NCBI GenBank assembly: GCA_964652975.1
Contig: CAZZCN010000099.1
Coordinates: 1 to 9,292, forward strand
DNA: 9,292 nt
Direction of reading: 5' to 3'
From: CAZZCN01 sp964652975
GTDB lineage: Bacteria > Bacillota > Clostridia > Saccharofermentanales > UBA5734
Shown here: piece by piece, positions 1-5,635 of the stretch
Layout: each line of letters starts with the position of its first letter
Numbering within the stretch: position 1 is the first letter of the stretch
Translations under genes and position numbers: made by a program
Notes under the pieces: generated by a model
Told to the model about the DNA's origin: nothing
Database searches by the model: none
What the model saw: only the letters and a program-made list of their open reading frames with translations

Positions 1-35
1 ATCTCCAGTTGTAGCAAAATAAAATTACGAACAGG

Positions 36-64
36 AAAGCGCCTCCGAAAGGGGGCGTTTTTTT
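36..64 (+). terminator. Rho-independent terminator of an upstream gene
   Basis: An 11-bp stem (36-46 with 51-61, including a T-G and a G-T wobble) is closed by a GAAA tetraloop and runs into seven T residues at 58-64. This is a textbook intrinsic terminator. It must end a gene lying to the left of the window, since nothing inside the window precedes it. Confidence 0.9.
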
Positions 65-76
65 GTTGGGCGATGG

Positions 77-105
77 TTGACGAATGTTGCTATATGTGGT
101 ACAAG
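77..105 (+). promoter_or_regulatory. Promoter of the paired hypothetical operon
   Basis: TTGACG at 77-82 is separated by 17 nt from TACAAG at 100-105. The -10 box is preceded by TGG, giving an extended -10 element. The same TGTGGTACA string recurs ahead of the SAM riboswitch (965-973), which supports it as a real promoter form of this genome. It lies between the upstream terminator and the first gene. Confidence 0.65.
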
Positions 106-144
106 ATTACAACGATACGCGATTGAAGCGTAACGGAGGAATCA

Positions 145-546
145 ATGAAGTTTTATCCTGCAGGGTACTTTATCGAGGCTCTATCTGAGGATTTTAATCT
201 TCAGTGTGCCGACGCGAAAGAACGGGGTGTGACGGTGTATGCGCATCTGCGCATGTGTGCTGCACGCCTGCGGAAAGTCCAGGATAGGCGTGAACAAGGG
301 CTTCCCATGGACGAGTCATTTGTGCCGTCCGCGCAACTGTTCTGGGGTATGGCTGCCTCGAAGATGTGGTTTTATGAAACGCTTGTGACGCGCGCGGAGC
401 ACGAGAAGAAGCTCAACGACAAGGAGTTGGAGAAGGTCTGTTTCGCGATGCTGGCAGAACTCTCCGATATTACTCGTGCGCTCAAGCCGAGCATCGACGC
501 GTCCGGCAATTTCGTTTCCGGCAACGCCGAGGAGCAGGAGGGGTGA
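145..546 (+). CDS. Hypothetical helical protein, first of a paralogous pair
   Basis: I do not recognise a family for this 133-residue soluble protein. The ATG follows GGAGGA at 135-140 with a 4-nt gap, one of the clearest ribosome binding sites in the window. The sequence is charged and looks almost wholly alpha-helical, with no signal peptide or membrane segment and an acidic tail. Its second half resembles the next gene product: both carry a Leu-Phe pair followed 12 residues later by Tyr-Glu (LF 65-66, YE 77-78 here), then an Asp-Lys pair and a further amphipathic helix. The stop codon overlaps the next start by one base (TGATG), so the two are translationally coupled and probably act together. 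Function unknown. It is a confident gene because of its promoter, ribosome binding site and shared terminator. Confidence 0.8.
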   Translation: MKFYPAGYFIEALSEDFNLQCADAKERGVTVYAHLRMCAARLRKVQDRREQGLPMDESFVPSAQLFWGMAASKMWFYETLVTRAEHEKKLNDKELEKVCFAMLAELSDITRALKPSIDASGNFVSGNAEEQEG

Positions 547-893
547 TGGATCTTGCGCCACAGTTCATGACTCTTTTTGCAGCGCTAAGAAGCGATGAGC
601 TGGCAGCAAAGCGAGCAGGTCGACCGGTGATCGAGCAACTTCGAAGCGTGAGTGAGCAGCTAGCGGAAAAGATCGACGCTGTTGAGGCAGACGCTGCGAT
701 TCCTGCAAAATTTGGCCTGTTGTTCGCTGCTTCCATTGAAGCGCGGTTGCGTTTGTACGAGGCGGTCATCGTCGAGGTCGAGCGTCGCGGCGACGAAGCG
801 GACGATAAGGTGATGGAGGCTGTACGCTTCGTTCAAGAAACTCTTATTCGCATCGCACACGTCGTTGCAAAAGAAGGAGCACCTCCCACGTAA
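546..893 (+). CDS. Hypothetical helical protein, second of a paralogous pair
   Basis: A 115-residue soluble, mostly helical protein of unknown function. A GTG at 543 is in frame, but ATG 546 is preferred: AGGAGG at 536-541 gives it a 4-nt spacing, whereas the GTG would be almost on top of the ribosome binding site. The LF (59-60) and YE (71-72) pairs sit 12 apart, as in the previous protein, and the helix after them aligns without large gaps, so the two look like an old tandem duplication that has diverged. The N-terminal halves are much less alike. A heterodimer of related subunits is a reasonable guess but is inference. The operon ends at the terminator at 921-959. Confidence 0.8.
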   Translation: MDLAPQFMTLFAALRSDELAAKRAGRPVIEQLRSVSEQLAEKIDAVEADAAIPAKFGLLFAASIEARLRLYEAVIVEVERRGDEADDKVMEAVRFVQETLIRIAHVVAKEGAPPT

Positions 894-920
894 GCGCTCG
901 GCCCCACAAAAACCGAGCAC

Positions 921-959
921 CCCGACACAGGATGGCAATGGCCACGGTGTCGGGTTTTT
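921..959 (+). terminator. Terminator of the paired hypothetical operon
   Basis: A perfect 8-bp stem, 921-928 with 947-954, contains an inner stem TGGC/GCCA (933-936 with 941-944) and is followed by TTTTTATTTTT. The T-rich tail runs directly into the extended -10 box of the next transcription unit at 967-975, so terminator and promoter are packed back to back. Confidence 0.88.
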
Positions 960-966
960 ATTTTTG

Positions 967-986
967 TGGTACACTGTTTCTACAAT
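967..986 (+). promoter_or_regulatory. Promoter region for the riboswitch-metK transcript
   Basis: TGG followed by TACACT (970-975) forms an extended -10 box matching the one at 97-105. A second -10-like hexamer, TACAAT, lies at 981-986. No convincing -35 box is present at 16-18 nt from either, because that space is occupied by the preceding terminator. Either start would leave the whole riboswitch aptamer in the transcript. Confidence 0.5.
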
Positions 987-994
987 TAAAGATC

Positions 995-1144
995 TAATTA
1001 TCTAGAGAGTGGCGAGAGCACTGGCTTTGTGACCCACCGGCAACCATCGGCGTTTTTACGCGACAGGTGCCAAATCCAGCCCGGCAACGGGAAAGATATT
1101 ATGCGGCAATCTTTCCTGTATTATTCACAGGATTTTTTATTTTT
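995..1144 (+). promoter_or_regulatory. SAM-I (S-box) riboswitch with terminator platform
   Basis: The conserved S-box core is directly readable: AGAGAGTGG near 1004, ACCGGCAACC at 1036-1045 and AGGTGCCAAATCCAGC at 1065-1080. A P4 hairpin CCCG-GCAA-CGGG (1080-1091) and then GAAAGAT follow. P1 pairs 995-1003 with 1094-1101. The expression platform is complete. Antiterminator strand 1090-1097 pairs perfectly (8 bp) with 1109-1116. The terminator pairs 1114-1119 with 1127-1132 and is followed by TTTTTTATTTTT. P1 and antiterminator share 1094-1097, and antiterminator and terminator share 1114-1116, so SAM binding should turn transcription off. The U tract ends at the metK start codon, and the only Shine-Dalgarno-like AGGA (1129-1132) is in the terminator stem. 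Confidence 0.95.
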
Positions 1145-2089
1145 ATGATCAAAACAGCAGAGTTCGTTTCACCAAAGCACCCCGACAAAATTTGCGATGT
1201 GATTGCGGATAGCATTCTCGATGCGTATACGGCCGTCGACCCGAACGCGCGCGTGGCGATTGAGGTGATGGGCGGGCACAATTTGGTGACGATTAACGGA
1301 GAGGTGACGGCGGCTGGCGTGGCACCGGATATTCAGGCGGTGGTGAAGGGAATTGTGGGCGCGGAGTTTGTGGTGCTGACGAACATCGCGCGGCAGAGTC
1401 CGGAGATTGCGCAGGGCGTTGATACGGGCGGCGCGGGCGATCAGGGAATTATGAAAGGATATGCGTGTACGGAGACGCCTGAGCTGTTGCCGCTCGAATA
1501 TGTTTTGGCGCGGCGGCTGTGTCAGGCGATTTTTGGTGTGTATCCGTTTGATGGGAAAACGCAGGTGACGGTTGAAAATGGCGTGGTCACGTGTGTTGTT
1601 GCGAGTTTTCAGAATACGAAGAGCGCGGATTTGGAGTCGATTGCGCGCGCGGTGATTCCGGGGGCGGGGGAATATATCATCAATCGCGCGGGCGAATGGT
1701 CGCTTGGCGGGTTCGATGCGGACACGGGGCTGTCAGGTCGAAAACTTATTGTCGATAATTACGGGCCCGAGGTTGCAATTGGCGGCGGATCGTTTTCGGG
1801 AAAGGATTACACGAAGGTCGATCGATCGGGCGCGTATATGGCGCGCAAGATTGCGGTGGATTTGCTCCGCGCGCGTGGGGCGCGGGAGGTGGTGACGAAA
1901 TTGGCGTATGCGATTGGAAAGGCGGAGCCGGTTATGGCGTCGGCGGTTGTGGATGGGGTTGAGGAGGCTGTTGTCGGATATGATTTATCGCCGGCGGGGA
2001 TTCGCCGGGCGCTGGGGCTCGCGAGTGTGCGCTATGCGGATACGTGCACGTGGGGGCATTTTGGGAGAGGGTTTTCTTGGGATCGATAG
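1145..2089 (+). CDS. metK: S-adenosylmethionine synthetase, short form
   Basis: Makes SAM from methionine and ATP in the cytosol, the methyl donor for the DNA methylases further along the window. Family signatures are present: HPDK (12-15), GAGDQG (96-101), DTGLSGRK (193-200), the lysine-containing GGGSFSGKD loop (213-221) followed by KVDRS, and the C-terminal GHFGR. An open frame extends upstream to a GTG at 1067, but that part is translated riboswitch and terminator sequence, so ATG 1145 is the start. At 314 residues it is about 70 shorter than the usual bacterial enzyme of about 384. The central domain after GDQG is compressed and the C-terminal tail after GHFGR is nearly absent. All catalytic signatures remain, so it is probably active. 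The gene is much more GC-rich than the restriction-modification genes downstream. Confidence 0.95.
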   Translation: MIKTAEFVSPKHPDKICDVIADSILDAYTAVDPNARVAIEVMGGHNLVTINGEVTAAGVAPDIQAVVKGIVGAEFVVLTNIARQSPEIAQGVDTGGAGDQGIMKGYACTETPELLPLEYVLARRLCQAIFGVYPFDGKTQVTVENGVVTCVVASFQNTKSADLESIARAVIPGAGEYIINRAGEWSLGGFDADTGLSGRKLIVDNYGPEVAIGGGSFSGKDYTKVDRSGAYMARKIAVDLLRARGAREVVTKLAYAIGKAEPVMASAVVDGVEEAVVGYDLSPAGIRRALGLASVRYADTCTWGHFGRGFSWDR

Positions 2090-2117
2090 AATTTTTCATC
2101 ACTAATTAAGTTGGCAT

Positions 2118-2654
2118 GTGTATGTATTTGTGATACGTTTTAACGTTGATGTTGTTTTTTTATATAATCCTGTTAAAGTGATACCTCATTTAGGTTTTGG
2201 TGGATATACGCCAGATGCGAATACCGTGTTGATTTCTGTTGATACTGATAACGCGAAACTTGCGCACACAATTGACACAGAGCTTGTGCACACGCTTGCG
2301 CATGAGATGCACCATGCGATGCGTTGGCGTTCGGTTGGGTATGGCGACACGCTTGGTGCGGCGCTCGTGACCGAAGGACTTGCGGATCATTTTAGTGTTG
2401 AGGCGACAGGTGGTGCACCGTCGCTCTGGACGCAGGGGTTTACTGACGAGGCACTTGAAGATTTGTTGGTTCGCGCGGGGGCAGAGTTGGATAATTCGGA
2501 TTATTCTCACGCCGACTGGTTTTTTGGTGGCAACGGATTACCAAAATGGGGCGGCTATGCACTTGGATATTATATTGTTGAAAAATATTTAGCTGCGCAT
2601 CCAGGGGTGACAGCGGGAAGCCTGGTTAATTGTTCGTATAAGGATTTCTATTGA
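2118..2654 (+). CDS. DUF2268-type putative zinc metalloprotease, possibly N-terminally shortened
   Basis: Resembles the DUF2268 putative Zn-dependent protease family. A GGYTP segment (28-32) is followed by the metal-binding HEMHH (62-66), with His62 and His66 as ligands and Glu63 as likely catalytic base. Glu87 in TEGLADHF is the likely third ligand, and the family-like HADWFFG (131-137) and GGYALGY (145-151) segments follow. There is no signal peptide, so it is probably cytosolic. Substrate unknown. The start is uncertain. GTG 2118 has no clear ribosome binding site, and homologues as I recall them have several tens of residues before the GGYTP region, where only 27 fit here before the metK end 28 bp upstream. 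Either a compact form or a 5' truncation is possible. The 3' end overlaps the convergent coiled-coil gene by 7 bp. Confidence 0.75.
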   Translation: MYVFVIRFNVDVVFLYNPVKVIPHLGFGGYTPDANTVLISVDTDNAKLAHTIDTELVHTLAHEMHHAMRWRSVGYGDTLGAALVTEGLADHFSVEATGGAPSLWTQGFTDEALEDLLVRAGAELDNSDYSHADWFFGGNGLPKWGGYALGYYIVEKYLAAHPGVTAGSLVNCSYKDFY

Positions 2655-3073
2655 GTCACTGATTTGAACGGACCAAGTGCTCGTAGACTTATAGCATTTT
2701 TAGGTTCGATGATGTTTGTTTGTTCGAGTAGTGTGATTGTTTTGTCGATTTTGCCATCTTCTTTTCGGAGGTCTGTTAAAAACTTATCTTTATGTTTCGC
2801 AGCGCTTTTATCGACGTGTTCCATGATTTGGTTTTTTGCTGCACCAACGACGCGATGTAACTCTTTGTGGTTTTCGATTTTTAATTCTGAGAGTAATTCA
2901 GTAACTTCGACGCGCGTAATCAGATTATCGCGCATAAATTCCATTACTTCTTGGTGGCCCTCCTCGAGAGAGGTGAATTTTGCGAGGACAACTAAAGAAA
3001 ACTTGTTGAATGATTCGACAAGACTTTTTAATTCCGTATTTATCGAGTGGAGAGATGCTTCGGATTCTTGCAT
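2648..3073 (-). CDS. Hypothetical coiled-coil protein
   Basis: A 141-residue, highly charged protein on the minus strand with no recognisable catalytic motif. Most of its length shows regularly spaced hydrophobic residues among Glu and Lys, as in a coiled coil or helical bundle, with SLHSINTELKSLVE early on and a second stretch around KIENHKELHRVV. No membrane segment or signal peptide. The frame could extend to an ATG at 3118, but the added residues have a noncoding look and would be encoded by a perfect palindrome (3089-3109), so the ATG at 3073 is preferred. That start lacks a Shine-Dalgarno sequence. It is the only minus-strand gene, convergent with the protease gene and divergent from the FtsZ-like gene. 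Role unknown. Similar short coiled-coil proteins are common in CPR genomes. Confidence 0.7.
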   Translation of the reverse strand: MQESEASLHSINTELKSLVESFNKFSLVVLAKFTSLEEGHQEVMEFMRDNLITRVEVTELLSELKIENHKELHRVVGAAKNQIMEHVDKSAAKHKDKFLTDLRKEDGKIDKTITLLEQTNIIEPKNAISLRALGPFKSVTQ

Positions 3074-3088
3074 AGGAAAGAAACAATT

Positions 3089-3109
3089 AGTATGAGTATG
3101 CCTCATACT
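3089..3109. promoter_or_regulatory. Perfect 8-5-8 inverted repeat, operator-like
   Basis: AGTATGAG at 3089-3096 is repeated in perfect inverse as CTCATACT at 3102-3109 with a 5-nt spacer. It lies between the preferred start of the minus-strand coiled-coil gene and the divergent FtsZ-like gene. The position and symmetry suit a dimeric repressor. Read on the minus strand, CATACT (3100-3095) could be a -10 box with TTAGAC (3124-3119) 18 nt upstream, so a bound protein would cover that promoter. The regulator is unknown. Confidence 0.45.
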
Positions 3110-3170
3110 GGGTTCCATGTCTAAAAGAGTTTGTCAATGGTGGGGATGGGGATAATAGGTGGCTTTTTTA

Positions 3171-3179
3171 TGCTACACT
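3171..3179 (+). promoter_or_regulatory. Extended -10 promoter of the FtsZ-like operon
   Basis: TGC followed by TACACT (3174-3179) matches the extended -10 form seen at 97-105 and 967-975. No -35 box is evident at 16-18 nt. The implied start near 3186 leaves a leader of about 37 nt, AT-rich and without a Shine-Dalgarno sequence, before ATG 3223. Confidence 0.5.
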
Positions 3180-3222
3180 ACCTTAGTGACTAGCAATATC
3201 TCGATTAAATTTTTAAAAATAT

Positions 3223-4176
3223 ATGAAAACCATAAATATTCAGCCAAACAAAATTAAAATCGCGATCGTTGCAGTTGGCGGAAAGGCGGCGAGCCAGTTT
3301 GCGTTTATGGAATGGACAAAGGATGTGGGTGTGCAGCGGGTTGCAATTGTTCCGAGTGGGTCTGAGATGTTTTTGTCTGCTGAAAATATTGATGCAGTGA
3401 TTCCACTTCCGCTTGATCGACGCGTCGCGGCGGCGAAAACACCGAAGGATTGGGCTGATATTGCGCAGTCGATTGTGACAGCGAAAAGGGATGAGATTGA
3501 GCGCGCGATTTCGGGTGCTGATTTGGTTTTTTTCAGAGGAAATATTACGAGCGCGCTTGTTGCGCATGAGATTGCGGTAATTGCGGCGCATGTTCGAGCG
3601 GCAGGAAAACTTGCGGTGTATGCATATGCATTGCCGTTTGCGTTTGAGGGCGCAGGACCTATGGCGCTCGCGCGTGTGCATGAGGCGGTTGTTCGCGCGA
3701 GTGTTGATGCGTTGGTTCCGGTTGATAGCGATGCGCTTGTGCTTCCGGGGATGACAGCGGCGCAGGCACTCGGGACGGTCGGGAATTATATTGGCGAGTT
3801 TACACGCGCATGTTTGGAGATGATTGAAACGTGCGGGACGATTAATATCGATTGGAATGATATTTGCTCAACGGTTAAAAATGCGCAGCGGGTACATGTG
3901 GGGTCGGTTAGCGGAACTGTTCAGGATTCTGCGGACGACTTGGTTCAGAAGGTTTTTTCTGTTAAGCCAGGGTTTGAAGGTGCGCACGGCGGGGGTTTTG
4001 AGCGTGCGGTTTATGTTATTTCAGCGGGGGCAGATGTTCCGGTTCAGGCAGTTCACGATCTTGGGAGTTCGATTGAATCGCATTTGGCGGAGGATGCGCG
4101 GATTATTTTTGGAGTTGAGCAGTCGGGAGTTACGGGCGGGGAGATTGAGGTGAGGGTGGTGGCGGCGGGGGTATAG
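3223..4176 (+). CDS. Divergent FtsZ-family protein with degenerate GTP-binding loops
   Basis: The 317 residues span an FtsZ/tubulin-type fold from end to end. The start (IKIAIVAVGG, 11-20) matches the FtsZ beginning, PFAFEG (138-143) is the conserved FtsZ segment after strand S5, INIDWND (207-213) is the T7 loop with Asn208, Asp210 and Asp213 all kept, and FGVEQSG..GEIEVRVVAAG (296-316) is the typical C-terminal strand pair. The nucleotide site is eroded. The tubulin signature GGGTGTG is replaced by FRGNITSA (104-111) and the T1 loop reads VGGKAAS. It also lacks the C-terminal linker and tail peptide that bind FtsA or SepF. It therefore probably does not bind GTP normally and may cap or modulate a standard FtsZ encoded elsewhere. 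That role is inference. Seven bases separate it from the FtsK-gamma-like gene. Confidence 0.85.
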   Translation: MKTINIQPNKIKIAIVAVGGKAASQFAFMEWTKDVGVQRVAIVPSGSEMFLSAENIDAVIPLPLDRRVAAAKTPKDWADIAQSIVTAKRDEIERAISGADLVFFRGNITSALVAHEIAVIAAHVRAAGKLAVYAYALPFAFEGAGPMALARVHEAVVRASVDALVPVDSDALVLPGMTAAQALGTVGNYIGEFTRACLEMIETCGTINIDWNDICSTVKNAQRVHVGSVSGTVQDSADDLVQKVFSVKPGFEGAHGGGFERAVYVISAGADVPVQAVHDLGSSIESHLAEDARIIFGVEQSGVTGGEIEVRVVAAGV

Positions 4177-4183
4177 ATTTTTT

Positions 4184-4480
4184 ATGAAAAAACCACAAGA
4201 GGTTAATCAAAAATTTGTTTTGGGTGAAATTATTAAGATTAGAGAGGAACTTGAGCGGCTTACTAAGGCGACCGACGAGCTGTACGGAAGTTTGATGTAT
4301 GAGGAAGCAAAGAAGTACGTAGTAAAATATAAATCAATGACAGGAGAAAAGCTCAGAAAAAAGTTTATGATTGGTTATTACACGTCCAGTTATATTTTTG
4401 ATGCACTTGTTGAGAATGGGATAGTTGAGGATTCTGTGGTTGGTGATAAGGTTGTGTATTTTGTTAAGAAAAATAGATGA
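4184..4480 (+). CDS. Orphan FtsK-gamma-like winged-helix DNA-binding protein
   Basis: A 98-residue basic protein. Residues 10-35 form a charged helix, probably a coiled coil. Residues 39-97 resemble the C-terminal gamma domain of FtsK/SpoIIIE translocases, a winged helix that reads the polarity sequences steering chromosome pumping. The key stretch is EKLRKKFMIGYYTSSYIFDALVENGIVE (split: EKLRKKFMIGYY then TSSYIFDALVENGIVE, 55-82), matching the pattern LQRRFrIGYnRAarlmdqLEeqGiv known for that domain. The motor and membrane domains are absent. It starts 7 bp after the FtsZ-like gene, with no Shine-Dalgarno sequence (only a T-rich run) and no promoter between, so the two are very likely co-transcribed. 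A local DNA-binding regulator of division is plausible. A generic winged-helix regulator is the alternative. Confidence 0.7.
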   Translation: MKKPQEVNQKFVLGEIIKIREELERLTKATDELYGSLMYEEAKKYVVKYKSMTGEKLRKKFMIGYYTSSYIFDALVENGIVEDSVVGDKVVYFVKKNR

Positions 4481-4530
4481 GGGTGCATTAGTGCGGGTTG
4501 GCGAAAAATGTTAAAAAAGTTTAATAGAAA

Positions 4531-4541
4531 AGTTATTAACT
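4531..4541. repeat. Short palindrome AGTTATTAACT
   Basis: A 5-1-5 perfect palindrome in the AT-rich gap ahead of the restriction-modification genes. On its own it could be chance in AT-rich DNA. It is noted because it lies just upstream of a longer inverted repeat and the promoter of a system that normally needs tight control. Confidence 0.25.
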
Positions 4542-4554
4542 GTTTAATGTGGAT

Positions 4555-4578
4555 ATGTCCATTGTTTTGAATGGACAT
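4555..4578. repeat. 9-bp inverted repeat upstream of the restriction-modification promoter
   Basis: ATGTCCATT (4555-4563) and AATGGACAT (4570-4578) form a perfect 9-bp stem with a 6-nt GTTTTG loop. No T run follows on either strand, so it is a poor intrinsic terminator. It ends 5 bp before the TTGACA at 4584. This fits an operator, or a weak terminator for the preceding gene. Confidence 0.5.
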
Positions 4579-4583
4579 GGCTA

Positions 4584-4610
4584 TTGACAAGTTATAATTA
4601 ATGGCATAAT
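4584..4610 (+). promoter_or_regulatory. Probable promoter of the DpnII-type operon
   Basis: TTGACA at 4584-4589 is followed after 15 nt by CATAAT (4605-4610), which is preceded by TGG as an extended -10. A perfect TATAAT at 4593-4598 lies too close to the TTGACA to pair with it and has no good -35 of its own. Transcription would start near 4617, about 50 nt ahead of the first methylase. Confidence 0.55.
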
Positions 4611-4667
4611 AGCAATGGTGATGAGTCGATGTGCATTAATTCATAGATTACTGTAAACTTGTGCTGT

Positions 4668-5630
4668 ATGAATACGAGTCAAACAGTCAAAGAAATCCAA
4701 AGTGCTTTTGAGATAAATACTATTTATGCTCAACGGGTTTTTGATATGATGATTACAGATAATTCTCTTGAAGCAGCTAAAAAAATTATTGATAATAAGC
4801 CAAAACCATTTGTGAAGTGGGTTGGTGGAAAAAGGCAGCTCTTAAAACAATTTCGATTATTGGATTTATATCCGCCTGAAAAATTTGATGTAAAGACAGC
4901 TTCTTATTTTGAGCCATTTGTTGGTGGAGGGGCTGTATTTTTTGATCTACTTCCTCGAAAAGCCTTTTTATCGGATTTAAATGCAGAATTAGTGATTACT
5001 TATAATACTATAAAAAATGATATTAATGAATTGATTATTTCTTTACAAAAACACAAATATGATAAAGAGTATTTTTTAGAAATTCGCGCACAGGATTTAA
5101 AGCAATTATCAGATATTGAAATTGCTGCACGTTTTATTTATTTAAATCGCACATGTTTTAATGGAATGTATCGCGTGAATAGCAAAGGTGGATTTAATGT
5201 GCCATTTGGTAAATATACAAATCCTCAGATTTGTGATGAACAGAATTTGCGTCGAGTATCGAAAGCTCTTGCAGATGTGGAGATAAAGCATGAAGATTAT
5301 AAAGAAGTTTTGAAGAAAGCAGTAAAAGGAGATTTTATATATTTTGACCCACCTTACTACCCAGTCAGTAAAACAGCATCATTTACTTCTTATACAGCAG
5401 AATCTTTTTTAGATAAAGAGCAAATTGAACTACGAGATACTTTTCTTGAATTAACTAATCGTGGTTGTTATGTGATGTTGTCTAATTCTGATACTCCTTT
5501 TATAAACGATATCTATTCTGAAATCCTTGATAAAGGTATTAAAATAACAAAAATAAGTGCGGGACGAGCGATTAATTCAAAGGCTGCAGGAAGAGGAAAG
5601 ATAACTGAGGTTTTGATAACGAATTACTAA
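4668..5630 (+). CDS. Dam-family DNA adenine-N6 methyltransferase (DpnM-like, GATC)
   Basis: Transfers methyl from SAM to adenine in DNA, protecting sites from the partner nuclease. The order is that of the alpha class: motif X KPFVKWVGGKRQ (46-57), motif I FEPFVGGGAVFFDL (81-94), the target-recognition region with the Dam-type segment LNRTCFNGMYRVN (159-171) and GFNVPFGKY (175-183), then catalytic DPPY (227-230). Family membership and the adjacent DpnII-type nuclease together indicate GATC. An in-frame TTG at 4659 exists, but ATG 4668 is chosen. No Shine-Dalgarno sequence precedes it. About 45 helical residues precede motif X, where Dam and DpnM usually have fewer than ten. This extension could regulate or dimerise the enzyme. 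The gene is strongly AT-rich compared with metK, suggesting transfer. It ends 5 bp before the nuclease gene. Confidence 0.93.
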   Translation: MNTSQTVKEIQSAFEINTIYAQRVFDMMITDNSLEAAKKIIDNKPKPFVKWVGGKRQLLKQFRLLDLYPPEKFDVKTASYFEPFVGGGAVFFDLLPRKAFLSDLNAELVITYNTIKNDINELIISLQKHKYDKEYFLEIRAQDLKQLSDIEIAARFIYLNRTCFNGMYRVNSKGGFNVPFGKYTNPQICDEQNLRRVSKALADVEIKHEDYKEVLKKAVKGDFIYFDPPYYPVSKTASFTSYTAESFLDKEQIELRDTFLELTNRGCYVMLSNSDTPFINDIYSEILDKGIKITKISAGRAINSKAAGRGKITEVLITNY

Positions 5631-5635
5631 ATTGT

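Noticed and set aside
543..545. GTG 543 as start of the second hypothetical gene
   Set aside because: The Shine-Dalgarno sequence ends at or next to this codon, whereas ATG 546 has normal spacing.
1067..1144. In-frame GTG extension of metK adding 26 residues
   Set aside because: These codons lie in the riboswitch aptamer, antiterminator and terminator, and MetK proteins begin at the MIKTAEFVSPKHPDK segment encoded from 1145.
2664..3095. Plus-strand 143-codon open frame opposite the coiled-coil gene
   Set aside because: Its product is low-complexity and serine-rich with no family likeness, as expected from the complement of a charged coiled-coil gene on the minus strand.
3205..3681. Minus-strand 158-codon open frame opposite the FtsZ-like gene
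   Set aside because: Arg, Asn and Cys-rich product with no motif; it is the shadow of a well supported gene on the other strand.
4615..4656. 13-codon upstream open frame ahead of the Dam-like gene
   Set aside because: It starts at the predicted transcription start with no ribosome binding site and no recognisable attenuator features; chance is sufficient explanation.
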